This document shows positions 25,405-37,458 of a DNA stretch of 64,000 nt, piece after piece. Under the pieces are notes generated by a model. That model made no database searches and was not told the origin of the DNA. It was given only the letters and a program-made list of their open reading frames with translations. Origin of the DNA: Ricinus communis (lineage: Eukaryota > Streptophyta > Magnoliopsida > Malpighiales > Euphorbiaceae); NCBI RefSeq assembly GCF_019578655.1, contig NC_063262.1, positions 22,265,582-22,329,581 of the forward strand, in the 5' to 3' direction. Each line of letters starts with the position of its first letter. Position 1 is the first letter of the stretch. A program made the position numbers and the translations under genes.

Positions 25405-26577
25405 ATTGTCAAATTCATATTTATCTATAATGTTGCTCCCTTACTAAATGTAGCTAAATTTTGGATTAAAAAGTAATTACCAAAATGATGATGTGGCATA
25501 ATTTTTATGACAACTGCCCCTACTTAATGACATCATAATGGATATACTTGAGTTAGACATAAACTTTACATCCAAAATTTTTAAAATTTGTATCATCCTT
25601 TTACCTGTAGTGACAACTCTAATAGAATAGAAAAGAGAATAAAATTCCAAATAGATTTCAATCTTTCTAATCCTAATTTGAGATAAAGTTACAATTGAAA
25701 CCACTTATGGAGATTGATATTTGTGCTAAATCGGATGCTATTTGTGATATTGAACTGAAAAAGGCATAACAAATGAGTAGTTTCGACAATGAAAGAGTTT
25801 TTCTGTCACTCTTGGGTTTGCTATATTAAACAATTGTTTTCTTATTACCATTTAAAGTAACCACAACTATTTACTTGAAATTATGACCAAATTGATTGAG
25901 ATTATAAAATTTAGTGGCCAATTTCAAATATGCATTTAACCTAAAACACAACTTACTTCGTAATTAGAGCATGCATAAAATCTAAATCTAGGATTTTTGA
26001 CAGTCCAAGAAGTCTATCTTGTAGCCTTTACCTTCACCTTCATCAAATGACATTTTCAATACTTAGTAGGTCATTCATGGTTAAATTCCACGTTGTTTCT
26101 TTTGACCGAGCTAGTTGTTGAAATTGATGCCATGTCGAAATAGTAGTAGGAGATGATAGTATATTCTTAATTTTAGAGATCTTGTCTTTTCCTTACAAAT
26201 TTCTAATTTCAATTTTTAAAATAGTTAACTACATATTATAAAGAGGGAAAGATAGAGAAGAAAGAAAACAATATATTTAATTTCTTATTGTTAGAAAGGA
26301 CCTACTATATTTTAAGCCAGCTAACTCTATCGGAGAAATGTATTGATATTTAACCTCCGCTCAGTGAGGGGCAGTATTGTTAGAAAACATGAATTTGATA
26401 GGTAAAATGTCCTTCATTTTTCTTTAGGGATATACTTGTTCCTTGACTCTAACATTAGGGGCCAAAATGAGCCTTTAATTAATTTTTAACGTCTTCCAAT
26501 ACGGTTTAAGAGCCGGGTTACCCATTTTAATAAAAGGAAGGAGGACAAGTTCGGATCCTGTAATAAGAGGCGGGGGA
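25405..26577. other. Intergenic DNA and TAF6 promoter side
   Basis: AT-rich; no supported gene. The last few hundred bases must contain the TAF6 promoter, but I see no convincing TATA box, consistent with a TATA-less housekeeping promoter. Confidence 0.4.
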
Positions 26578-26613
26578 GTGAAGAAGGAAAAGAAAAAAAG
26601 AATTGAAAGGAGA

Positions 26614-29600
26614 ATGAGTATAGTTCCGAAGGAAACAATAGAGGTAATAGCACAAAGCATCGGTATCACCAATTTAAGCGAAGATGCAGCTCTCTCTCTC
26701 GCTCCCGACGTTGAATATCGAATGCGTGAAATCATGCAAGAAGCAATTAAATGTATGCGCCATTCTAAAAGGACTACCTTAACTTGTTATGATGTTGATG
26801 GTGCTCTTAACCTAAGAAACATCGAGGTAAATCTCAAATTTACAATTTTTTCTTAAATTATTTTTTCATGCTTGTTCTTCCATTTTAAGGTAATGAATTG
26901 CCTAATTACTGTTTTGTTTTGTTTTGTTTTTGTTTTTGTTGAATTTGCAGCCAGTGTACGGCGTCGCATCAGGAGGTGCATTGCAGTTTAAAAGAGCTAT
27001 TGGTCATAGGGATTTATTTTACATTGATGACAAGGATATTGATTTTAAGGATGTAATATTTCTAAGTTTTTTAATTTTTTTTATTATTAAAAGAATTGGA
27101 ATCATGCTAAAGATTATACAAGAATTTTGATGGTTATATATGTATACAGGTGATTGAAGCTCCTCTACCAAAAGCACCGCTTGATACTTCTATTGTTTGT
27201 CATTGGCTGGCTATTGAAGGTGTACAACCTGCTATCCCTGAAAATGCTCCTTTGGAAGGTCAATCAATCTTTATCCTTTAGTTCTTATTTATCAGCTTCC
27301 CTTTCTTTTTCTTCTTTCTTTTTTCTGCATTATAGTCTTAAACTTGTGTAGTCATATCATGAATTGTGGCTATTCTTCTTCTACAAAATGCTCTCTTTGT
27401 TCATTTCGTTGGCTTTAATACTGGGAATGGACTGCAATTCTTGGAATTGGGATTTCAATTGTTTTGTTTAGTTGACAAAGAATCCACAAAATAGTTTATA
27501 TTTTATTCGTACGTTTTAGGAATATAATCAATTTTATTTAGTTATTCCAAAAATATTTTAAGTTCCACTTTCAAGGCTTACTGATTTTGGCCTTGGGATT
27601 ATGAGGCAGTTGATGAATATTATTTTCAGTTTTCCTCTCAATCTTAGCTGGAATATTTGGAGCTAACAATGGATTGATCATGTTTTGTCTATAGTTATTG
27701 CACCTCCTCCTGATGGCAAAAACAATGAACTAAAGGATGGACTACCAGTTGATATCAAACTGCCAGTTAGGCATGTATTATCTAGGGAGCTACAGGTATA
27801 TGATATGTTATCAGTAGTTTAGTATTATTATTATTATTATTATTTTTAATGAGGCTTGTATAATTTCCTGTCTCCCTTTTGGTTTTCTTCTGGCCTTCGC
27901 AGCTGTACTTTGATAAAATCACAGAGCTTACAATGAGGAGATCAGATTTACCCCTTTTCAAAGAAGCATTAGTTAGTTTGGCTACTGACCCAGGACTTCA
28001 TCCATTGGTTCCTTATTTCACATGCTTCATTGCTGATGAGGTTATAATGTACTGACAATGTTCTAGATTTATGGGAAGTTAGATGGTATTTTTGGTTTAT
28101 TCTAAATTCTGCTTTTCCAATCATGCAGGTTTCTCGTAGTTTAAGTGATTTTCAACTTCTCTTTGCTTTGATGCGTGTTGTTCGGAGTCTTCTACAGAAT
28201 CCTCACATACATATTGAACCTTATGTAAGTTTTCCAACCATGTACAAACTTGTTACCGCCAAATAATTTCCAGCTCGAGTTTTAGTAACTGAACAGTTGA
28301 ACCTTCCATGTTGCACCTATAATACATGTCCTGAATATGCCAGTACTGAGGCCTTTTAAATGGTTGGTGTCAATCCATTTGGTAGAGATTAGCTGCTAGC
28401 CAGTTGACCCATTATTCAAAGCCTAATGAAAATTGTTGTTTAAAAAACTTTTCATTGCTGGCAAAAGTTGGATTATAAGTTCATTTGAAAGATCTTTGTT
28501 CTAAAAGAAACATGCTGCTATGAAAAATTAATTTCCCAGGAAAAAAATGGAAAATGTATAAGGATGAGTTGAAAAAGGAACAAGGTTCTAAATAATGATA
28601 TTGCAAACCATTTCTATGTCAAATTTTTATAACAGTATTGGACTGTCAGACTGTATCTTTAGCCACTATCATGAATTTTGGAAAACGATTAATAAAAGGA
28701 TCCAATTTAACAAGAGAATCATGATTAGTATAACATTTTAAACCTAATGTTCCTTATCATTAATTCATTCCACATCTTAACTTATTTAAATTACCTCTAA
28801 TGAAATTACTTATAGAGATTATATTAGTTGAATCACTGTATTAAAAAATTTAAATTTTCTCAAGGACGTTAAATCAAAAACCTTGAATAAATGACTTAAA
28901 TTTAACAAGATGGTCAAGACACATCAGGCTATCACTAATTTTAGAAAAATAACTTCTAAATGTAATTAATTGTTTTCTTTATATTGTATGAGTTTAACAA
29001 AGTCATTGTTGGCTCCTTAGCTCCATCTTGTGCTATCTGATATAATACAAAGCAGACAATTATGCCTTCCGTACTGTGCCTGTTTACATCTTGTTTGGAC
29101 TTTGTCTTCCCCTTTGCTTACTTTTGTTCTAAACATCACTAACTGAAGCGTTCAAGCAAATGTGTTGCATGTCAAAACAATATTTAATGTCCTTTATTGT
29201 AACTATCGAACTAATGGATATACTCTATAGTTTGTATGAAGAATATGCTATCTTTGAATTTGAGAGATATTTGGATTTCTTCTCAGCTACATCAGCTGAT
29301 GCCATCTGTGGTCACCTGCCTTGTTGCAAAAAGGTTGGGGAATAGATTTGCAGATAACCACTGGGAGCTCAGAGACTTCACAGCTAACTTGGTTGCCTCA
29401 ATATGCAAAAGGTAAGAGTAAGACTTACTTGATTTGGCTTCCATTCTGCATGCAACTGAAATAATTTGTTAGTATTTAGCAACATCCTGCATATTTACTG
29501 ATCTCCTATGTATGTTAATTAATCTCAACCGAGGCTCAAGCATCCAGCTAATCATCTATTTGACCCCTTCATATTTATCTATAGTTATCAGGTGGAATTA

Positions 29601-32600
29601 TTTTTCCTTTCCATTTCCTTCTTTTTGTTTGTCCTCGCAAGTAACAAATGTGGCCCATTATTATCAATTCAATGTGATTACTTGCAAAAGAAAATAAAAA
29701 TTGAAAGTATTAAATGCTGGATTAAATCTAAATGTTTATTCCACATTCTAAATAATGTTTGGAAACTGAGATATCTATTTCACAGTTCAAGTGTTTTGCC
29801 TACCTAATTGATCTTACTAGAAATGTCCATATAAAATAGTAGTCTACTTGGTATCTCATGTTTGGAATTCAAGTTTCAAAATCTGTTGCAGATTTGGTCA
29901 TGTTTACAGCAGTCTTCAGACGCGTTTGACAAAAACTTTGCTTAATGCACTTTTTGACCCAAAACGGTCACTTACTCAACACTATGGTGCAATTCAAGGG
30001 TTGGCAGCCCTAGGACCCAATGTGGTATTATTTCTTCTCTCGCATTTCTTGTAGTTGAAATGTTTATGTGTTTGTTAAATGGTTATTGGAGATTTAAGCT
30101 CTTATATCGCTAATTGCATGTAACCTATAAAAAAATATCAATGCATATTATAAAGGTTTGATATATAGATATGGTGGAAGCTATAAAGCACAGAGACTCA
30201 TAGGAGGTTGCCGTATACATGTCAGACATTCCAAGGATACGGACATGCTAGGGACACGTATGGGACATGCTCGAAAATGTGCTTTTTCTTTTACAGGTGC
30301 GGGGACTTGCTTGGGACATGGGAAGTGATAAAGTTTGCAAAATTTTGGGGGCAAATTTGAAAGACATGGGGTGCTTTCTAAAATAACTTAAAAGTTAATT
30401 GATCTAATTATAAAAGCATAAAACATAAATCTTTCAAGAAAACCCTAGCCACACTTAATCTCTTTACTCTTCATATTATTTAATGGACAGAAACCTTGCT
30501 TTCTACTTCTATCTCTTCGATTTGTTCCTAACTTTTCGTCCTCAAAATTTTTTCTACAACTTGTTTTTTCTCAAATACTGTTGTTTGTAGATGAAGTGGG
30601 TGAAAATTAAGAGATTGAAAAAAAATTAGACTTCTAGTTCAAGTTTAATGAATGTTATTTATGTAATTTTGTATTATATATATATATATATATATAGAAA
30701 AAGGAATGATCCATCAGGTTTAGGACCGATCTCTAATAATAGGGTAAATCACTAATATTAATCCATTTTATCCCATCTGTTTCAAGACAAGGATTCAATA
30801 ATCACATAAACAAAATCAAGGAACTATTAGTACATTGTTGAATAGAAATAAGGAATGTCAATCTTTGATCATTTTGTCATCATTTAATTGTTTTTGAATG
30901 GATCCTTTCAACAATGTAATAAAAGAATCAATTAAAAGAGATCCTATATTTCCAATTAGAAATTCGTTGGGCCCTTTAGGAAAAATCCTTCAAATTGCAA
31001 AATTTTATGTATTTTAACATTTAAATTTAAATATTAACAACTCATAATCGGATCTCAGTAACTAAATATTTGAAAATTGATAATTTAAAACAAACTTTTT
31101 GAATACTTAAATATTATTTAATGGATGAAATCGGGAGAGTTGTTAATCCCGATCCATGTAGTAACAGTGTTTTGAATCCATTCAATTTGAATTAGTATTT
31201 TCTCCTATATTTATCATCATAATTATTTTGAAGAAAGCTTCACAATAATTAGTCTACGACAATTTATTTGCAAACAAATGGGATCTTATCAACTTGTTCC
31301 GACCTAGAATGATAAGCTTATGAGCTTGGTCTTACTTCACCGTTGAGAAAGAAGACTTTCATTGACAAGTTTAACTCATATGTAGCTCCATTTTTTTGGA
31401 GTGTGAAGTAGTGTCAAATCAAAATACTCAACAAGCATTACCTCTCCCTAAAAAGGAGGTGATTTAGCCGCACCTTCTAGTACGGCTACCTTGTTATGAC
31501 TTTACTCCAGTCACTAGCTCTGCCTTCGGCATCCCCCTCCTTATGATTAAGGTAATGAATTTAGGTGGGGCTAGCTCCCACAGTGTGACGGGCGGTTTAT
31601 ACAAGGCTCGGGAACGAATTCACCGCCATATGGCTTAACAACGATTATTAGCAATTTTGGCTTCATGTAGGCAAGTTGCAGCCTGCGATTGGAACCGAGG
31701 ACGGGTTTCTGGAGTTACCTCACCCTTTCAGGATCGCAGCCCTTTGTCCCAACCATTAAAGCACGTGTGTCACCCAGGGCATAAGAGGCATGATGACTTG
31801 ACGTCATCTTTACCTTGCTTCGGCTTATCATCGACAGTCTGCTTAAGGTTCCAAACTCAATAGTGGCAACTAAACATGAGGGTTGCGCTTGTTGCGGGAC
31901 TTAACCCAACACCTTATGGAACGAGTCAACGACAGCCATGCACCACCTGTGTCTGAGTTCCCGAAGGCACCTTTCTCTTTCAAGAGGATTCGCACCCCTT
32001 TTCCTAAAGTAACAGGCTATTTTGCCTATTTCCTTAGAGAGAGTTGTCTTCCACCCCTAGGTATTCTCTACCTACTTACCTGTTTCATTTTCGGGTGAAG
32101 GTACCTTTTTGTTAAAGGTCGTTCGAGCTTTTCCTACAGCATGTCAAGCCCTGGTAAGGTTCTTTGCTTTGCATTGAATTAAACCACATGCTCCACCGCT
32201 TGTGCAGGCCTCTGTCAATTCCTTTGAGTTTCATTCTTGCGAACGTACTCCCCAGGCGGGATACTTAAGGTGGGATGCTTAATGCGTTAACTACAACACT
32301 ACATCGGTCGATATGCACAACACCTAGTATCTATCGTTTACGGCTAAGGCTACTAGGGTATCTAATCCCATTCGCTCCCTTAGCTTTTGTTTCTCAGTGT
32401 TAGTGTTGGCCCAGTGGAGTGCTTTCGCTGTTGGTATTCTTTCCGATCTCTATGCATTTCATGGCTCCATCAAAAATTCCCTCTGCTCCTACTATATCCC
32501 AGCTTGGCAGTTTCCACCGCCTGTCTGGGTTTGAGCTTTGAGAATTCAAGACGGACTTAAAAAGCCACCGATAGACGCTTTACGGCCAATCATTTCAGAT

Positions 32601-35600
32601 AACGCTCGCATCTTCTGTATTACACCGCAGATGCTGCTACAGAGTTAGCCGATGTATATACATATATATTAAATTATTTGTGCCCTCACCATATCCGTGC
32701 CTCACTTTCTTAGAAATTATTGTCCCGTACCCATATTCATATCTGTGTCTGTATCCATGCTTCATAGGGTGAAAGGATAGAAGAAACAATGAAGAGAGCA
32801 TGGGAAGGTATGATTTGGTTTTCAAGTTGATGTATGGTGTTTAATGGTCAGCCTCTTTTTGCTTTTGGTAAAGGTGCAAAGGCTACCTACCTTCTATCCA
32901 ATGATACGGACAATGGCTTTGAGAGGACTTATTGTGGGTTATTGGCATGAGCACAAAAAATCATATTGAAGTAGATATTTATGGTTGTTGAAGTTATTTG
33001 ATAACTTCACCTTGACTGAGTAATGGTGGAAGGTGTGGTTATTTGGACAGAAGAAGTTAGAATGTGAGAGAGAAACAAAGAGACGAGCAAGAGAGAGAAG
33101 AAATAAGAATATATTCATTATTCACAACCGATTGTTTGCTACAGATACAAGAATGCATGTGTACCATCAGTTCAGTATTGCTGATCTGTTACAACTAGTA
33201 ACAATTCTGTTACAGATCTCATTTAGCTAGCTAATTCATAAACTTCCTTTCCTCATCGGTCCATTTGTCATTTGCAACAACTGTTATTTCTTGATAAATT
33301 GAGACTTAATCTTATGCTGCAATTCTTCTTAACATCTCTTGAGCTTAGAACTACTTCACTGCTTGATTTACCCCCTTTGATCATTATTAATGTAACATTT
33401 GCCAAAGGAATGATGTGGAGAAGGAAAACATAAAGAAAAACAAAGAATCAAGAGATTTAGAATTTTGGTATAAAATTGACAATCTCAATACCTAAAATGT
33501 ATTTTTGTAATTTCTAGCTTTGCTGAAACAATAGTTAAAATGTTATTTTAAGTCTGATTTAGGAGCTTTAGTTGGTTTAATATTTCCTAGTTAGTATTAG
33601 TTTGTAATTTTCCTAGTTTAGGATTCCTAATCCAGGTAGTGTTAGGATTAGGTTAGTTTATAAATATCTAGGCTTATAATAATTGTTATTCAGTTTTCAA
33701 ATTCAATCAACAAAGATTTCCTATGAATTGCTGCTCTAGAATTGTTTGTGTCCATTCTCTTTAGGTGACTCCTAAACCTTCCAAGTGTTGACTCTTAAAA
33801 GTTTTCTTATCTTTTCTTTCCTATTCCTCTATTTTAGATCTGAAAATCTCTGTCAAATCTGACTTTTAATTTTAAAACCTTTATTTTCCACGAAAACAAA
33901 CATAGAACAGAAATCTGTCCTACATCAAGGAGTGAATCTGCATGTTAAAGAAATAGCCAAGCAGCAGATTTTAAGTCTTTTCTTAGTTTATCTGGTGCAC
34001 AATGATCTCAAACACAATTATTTAATACAAAATGAAAATTCCTGTATGATTCTATTATATGTTACATCCAGTTAGAGGTTATAGGACCTAATTTCTCATG
34101 CTTCAAAGAATGAAGAAGAGGTTTCTGTTTTGAGATGTGCTCTTCAGATAATTGATGGCTGAAATGAAGCTTAATAAATGAAATTTTAGGCTGCTTTTAC
34201 TGCTCCTGTTCAGTCTCGATTGCTTTTATCTGAATTTGTTGGGTCATACTTTTCAAAGATCTTTGCCGGATTCTTAGTCTCTTCTTTTATCATGCAACCA
34301 AAGCACAGAGTGTAGGAAGTAGCATACTGCAACACCAAGAAAAGGTGGTTTAATGGCTGGCATCAAGCAATTATTTCTACTAAACCATTTATGCGCGGTT
34401 GTTTGCGGATGTGATCTGTTCTCTTAACTAATTGAGTTTTTCCTCCAGAGTTTTGGGATGCAATTCTGTATCACATATGCACGATTAACTCTGCTATTTG
34501 AGTTTGTTATGTAAGTTTTCCTGGTTCAGGAAGTTAATACTCATTAATTTTCTACCAAACATTTTCACTATTATTCTAACTCTCCTTTTCTTGTTTAGCA
34601 AATGGGATTTGGAAATTGACCTGTAATCTCTGCTTTTAATTAAAAAAACTTCGTATTGTGTTTCCTTTAGACTCCGGTATTCAACTAGTCATTGAACTAG
34701 TTAAGGATGTCATCATGAGTTCTGCATTTACTTTAACCCTTCATCAAGGAACTTGAATCATTAATGGTTATCACTTTGCAAGTAGGTTCGTTTTCTTGTG
34801 CTTCCAAACCTCAAGCCTTATCTCCAAGTTCTTGAACCAGAGATGCTGCTTGAAAAGCAAAAGAACGAGATGAAGAGGCATGAAGCTTGGCTCGTTTATG
34901 GAGCACTGTTGGTAAGTAGTTCTTACTTCTTATATGGAGATATAATGTTCGTCCAGTGAGACTTAAGAGATGTCTTATGATTGCTCTATAAAGGTGTAAC
35001 TTACACAACAAGGTATTTTTCAGAATGCAGCAGGTCAGTGCTTATATGACCGCCTCAAGCTTTTCCCACTTTTCCCATCACCTCCAGCACATGCTGTGTG
35101 GAGGACCAATGGAAAAATCATTACTGCACAATTAAGTAAGTTTAATGGACTTTGCTTTCCAATTGAAACTATATACCATATGAACTTTTGCATCTTTTTC
35201 CATAGATCCTTAACTCATACTCATGTTCCGGCAGTGATCAGTGATCACAATGTTTCAAAATAAATGGACCGTTCTTTGTCTTTTCTATGTTTTTCTTTTG
35301 TACGATCCCCCTTCCATGGTGGGGGAGAAAGGAATTTGCTTTTTTTTTTTTTTTTTTTTTCTTTTGTTTCTTTTCCAGTAATCTCTCAGCATAAAATGGG
35401 ATGAGCATCTGGTGTCAATTCATCTTGTCTAATATCAAATGAATTGGGGATGCCCATTCAAGAAAGAAGATGGATCATAGAAATAATTATACCTAAACAA
35501 CGAACTTCCCATCATGTATTTCTAAAATTTTTTGTTACTTGGAGCAAAGTCTAGGATTTGTTTGTTGTCAATAAATGTTATCAGGAAATTGCTTATTGAG

Positions 35601-36351
35601 AAGTGACACTTTTGGTTCACATGCTGTTCTCATAAAGGGCACTAGTTTTATATCTTAAAATCTAATGATATCCCTACTTTCTCGATTGTTATTCTAGAGA
35701 ACTATTTGAATAACATATTAGGTACCTTTGTCTCACTACCATTTGAGAAAAACTGACCAACCCAACTAATAAATAAGTTAGTGCTTTAGGATCAAGGAGG
35801 TTGAGAAGTCAAAACAAATGCCCAACTTAACTTTGACTTGGTAGATCTTTACCAACTTGTCACAATTCTTTTGTCTGTTTTTTGTAAAAATTTTACTTTT
35901 TTAGCCTACATCCCTTGAAATAAACAGACTCTAATTTCCTTTTTATAATTATTTTTTTCCTTCAAAAATCATCAAAGATAAACGGAAGGCAAGCATGCAG
36001 CCTGCAGAACAACCACTCCCGAAGAGGATAGCAACTGATGATCCAGTCAATGCATTGTCCACTGACTCATCACCTTCTCGTATGCAATGGGAAGCAACCA
36101 CACCAGTTCCTTCAAGTGATACTAATGCGAGTGCATCCACATCTTCTGAACAGATGCCAACCAATCATGAATCAGACTGCAAAACTGAAAGAGTCAAGGG
36201 AGATGGTGGAGTTATGAAGACATCAGCTATTCTCAATCAAGTATGGAAGGATGACTTGAAATCTGGTCAGTTGCTGGCATCACTGTTTGAGCTATTTGGG
36301 GAAGGTATTCTGTCCTTCATTCCATCTCCTGAGATGTCATTATTCTTATGA
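26614..36351 (+). CDS. TAF6: TFIID/SAGA subunit TAF6, 11 coding exons, 542 aa
   Basis: Exons: 26614-26826, 26951-27052, 27150-27258, 27695-27795, 27903-28040, 28129-28224, 29287-29411, 29892-30024, 34786-34911, 35024-35135 and 35978-36351 (TGA). They sum to 1629 nt, all junctions are GT-AG and frame is kept. TAF6 pairs with TAF9 through a histone fold and, as a dimer, scaffolds TFIID and SAGA-type complexes in the nucleus. The histone fold is residues 2-70 ([17 protein letters not shown] to [10 protein letters not shown]). A conserved linker follows ([19 protein letters not shown]). The TAF6 C-terminal HEAT domain spans about 190-385 ([49 protein letters not shown] in variant form). The tail ends VWKDDL then [11 protein letters not shown], typical of plant TAF6. 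Length is close to other plant TAF6 proteins. The family start MSIVP was chosen; an in-frame ATG lies 36 nt upstream. Confidence 0.95.
30673..30696. repeat. TA dinucleotide repeat at the left edge of the plastid insertion
   Basis: About 11 TA units end exactly where plastid similarity begins. A shorter TA-rich run (TATATACATATATAT) follows the right edge at 32655. Confidence 0.9.
30697..31282 (+). pseudogene. rpoC2: Nuclear plastid DNA: fragment of rpoC2
   Basis: Forward frames, with several stops and frameshifts, read peptides of the plastid RNA polymerase beta'' subunit: [36 protein letters not shown] and [17 protein letters not shown], and then TIIS and QFIC. This is about 195 codons from the central part of rpoC2, in the order found in plastid genomes. 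Being an intronic, broken fragment, it is not expressed as protein. The identification rests on my knowledge of the rpoC2 sequence. Confidence 0.85.
31283..31451 (-). pseudogene. Nuclear plastid DNA: rrn16-trnI spacer
   Basis: Read on the minus strand from the 16S 3' end, it gives GGGAGAGGTAATGCTTGTTG, then the AGTCTTC and ACGGTGAAGTAAGACCAAGC blocks, and GGTCGGAACAAGTTGATA. These are features of the plastid spacer just downstream of rrn16. It stops before trnI and joins directly to the rpoC2 fragment at about 31282. Confidence 0.8.
31452..32654 (-). pseudogene. rrn16: Nuclear plastid DNA: 3' two-thirds of the 16S rRNA gene, with an internal foreign segment
   Basis: The plus strand shows the complement of a plastid 16S rRNA, from its 3' end (AAAGGAGGTGATTT, the anti-Shine-Dalgarno region with GATCC altered) to the 530 loop (ACAGAGTTAGCCGATG). 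Landmarks include TGTGACGGGCGG, the complement of the decoding-region GYACACACCGCCCGTC, with substitutions. C-to-T and G-to-A changes are numerous. A segment at about 31994-32137 does not belong to 16S, and a block of about 17 bp (GGCGGGATACTTAA) is duplicated in tandem near 32257-32285. It is not a functional rRNA gene. ORFs called on the plus strand here are artefacts. Confidence 0.92.
31994..32137 (-). pseudogene. rrn23: Plastid 23S rRNA slice embedded in the 16S copy
   Basis: In plastid 16S the sequence GAGGATTCGC is followed directly by GGCATGTCAAGCCC. Here about 140 bases intervene. Their minus-strand reading includes GAAACAGGTAAGTAGGTAGA, GAATACCTAGGGG, CTCTCTAAGGAA and GGCAAAATAGCC, which match a block in the 3' half of 23S rRNA (E. 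coli has the similar GGTAGAGAATACC and AGGAACTAGGCAAAATGG). The assignment is by recall and should be verified; that a foreign segment is present is clear. Confidence 0.7.
33411..33927 (+). mobile_element. Solo LTR in TAF6 intron 8, same family as the 1433-4322 element
   Basis: It starts TGATGTGGAGAAGGAAAAC and ends TCCTACATCA, like the LTRs at 1433 and 3325. It shares their internal blocks (TAAATATCTAGGCTT, AATTGCTGCT, TAGGTGACTCCTAAACCTT). No internal retrotransposon sequence follows. Flanking pentamers AGGAA and AGGAG may be a mutated target duplication. A solo LTR is left by recombination between the two LTRs of a full element. Confidence 0.8.
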
Positions 36352-36934
36352 CCAATTGTAAAGATTTGTTACAGATTAGATATAAATCTAGATGTAATGA
36401 TGTATATCCAAAGGAGGAAATTATGGCTCAATCCTTATAAACGATTTTAGTTATGTAGAGTTTCTCTAGCTTCTTGTGATTGTTACCTCTTTGCTCTTCA
36501 TCTAAAACTCATGAGTTGTTTCCTCTCTTCGATGATCCTATTATACCTATTTCAGACTTAACATGATCTCCATTTCTCAGTATAGGTTGAATGCTCTCCT
36601 GTCTACTTTTGGACATGGCAACTAGAATCAGGTGTCTGGTTTTACTTTTAACCAAAATTTTAGCTATTAATTGATGAGCAGTGAGATTAGCTTGTGTGCT
36701 GCAATTTACATTATGGTTCTCAAAGTTATAACTGAGTTGACATCTTCAGCCTTCAATTAGTAATAACAAATAGAAAACTCATTTATTTTCATTGTTAATG
36801 ATCCAATTTGGCATACACTGGGGAAGTTCAGAAAACGAGAAAGAACTGGAAAGCATAGAAAAAAGAGGAAAAAGAAAATTAAGGTTTGTTGTAATAGATG
36901 CATAGCAGAATGTATACGAAATTGGCCAATTAAA
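36352..36934. other. Shared 3' flanks of TAF6 and the EF-hand gene (convergent)
   Basis: This includes the TAF6 3' UTR. From about 36545 onward the sequence recurs at 61465-61824 with small differences. No gene. Confidence 0.6.
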
Positions 36935-37351
36935 TTACGCAGCTACAAAAGTTGCAGACTCCTTCTCCACAGCTTTCTTTAGGAGGCTATCTTCTTCCAG
37001 GACCATCTGAATCGGCAAGAGACCTATTCCGTTAGCCATAGCAAGCAGCATCTTCTTGGTCTCTGTCATGTACTCTTCCAGGTCTACTGTCCCATTCAAG
37101 TCATGATCAAACTGCAAGAAAAGAGAATCATAAACTCGAGCAAGCTCCATTGGGTCCGTCTTCACATCTATACCAAAGTGAGTCTCGAAAACCCTCAAAC
37201 TCTGAAGCTCCTTCAGCATTTCTGCAAAGGAAAGAAGACCATCTTGGTCCGTATCAAGACAGGAAAAATGATGTCGTATTGAGACACTGAATGCTTCTTC
37301 GTCTTCCACAAAGTTGATGATGGTACCACTGTCCAAAACTTCAACACTCAT
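36935..37351 (-). CDS. EF-hand calcium-binding protein, copy 1 (138 aa)
   Basis: Intronless ORF. Two canonical EF-hand loops are visible: residues 33-44 (DTDQDGLLSFAE) and 82-93 (DHDLNGTVDLEE). Both have acidic ligands at positions 1, 3 and 12 and Gly at 6, so both should bind Ca2+. The protein has no signal peptide or membrane segment and ends with a short helical tail (LLAMANGIGLLPIQMVLEE). It resembles small plant EF-hand proteins of unknown target; a role as a cytosolic or nuclear Ca2+ sensor is inferred. A conserved TATA box lies 108 bases upstream. A paralogue 25 kb away (61825-62241) differs at 8 residues, all outside the Ca2+-coordinating positions 1, 3, 5 and 12. Convergent with TAF6. 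Confidence 0.92.
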   Translation of the reverse strand: MSVEVLDSGTIINFVEDEEAFSVSIRHHFSCLDTDQDGLLSFAEMLKELQSLRVFETHFGIDVKTDPMELARVYDSLFLQFDHDLNGTVDLEEYMTETKKMLLAMANGIGLLPIQMVLEEDSLLKKAVEKESATFVAA

Positions 37352-37458
37352 TTTGGTCTTACTGCTTTACTAACAACTAGCACTAGCAAGGTTATGGCTA
37401 TTGAATGATCTTTTTTGGTTTTGATTTTTGATGAACAAGATGTTGGTTTTGTGCTTTG

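Larger units (their letters stand above)
30025..34785 (+). other. TAF6 intron 8 (4.76 kb) carrying plastid DNA and a solo LTR
   Basis: This intron is about 3-4 times longer than the next longest TAF6 intron. It contains the plastid mosaic (30697-32654), a (TA)n run and a solo LTR (33411-33927). The splice sites (GTG/GTATTA donor, AAGTAG acceptor) are intact and join NV to VRFLVLP in frame. Confidence 0.85.

Noticed and set aside
31657..32098. Two plus-strand ORFs of 68 and 71 codons
   Set aside because: They lie antisense to the plastid 16S rRNA pseudogene and contain its conserved blocks in complement, so they are chance frames in rRNA sequence.
30165..32775. Possible terminal inverted repeats (AAGCACAGAGACTCATAG against GAAGCATGGATACAGACAC) enclosing the plastid insertion
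   Set aside because: Similarity is weak and scattered and no target duplication was found, so a TE carrying the plastid DNA cannot be claimed.
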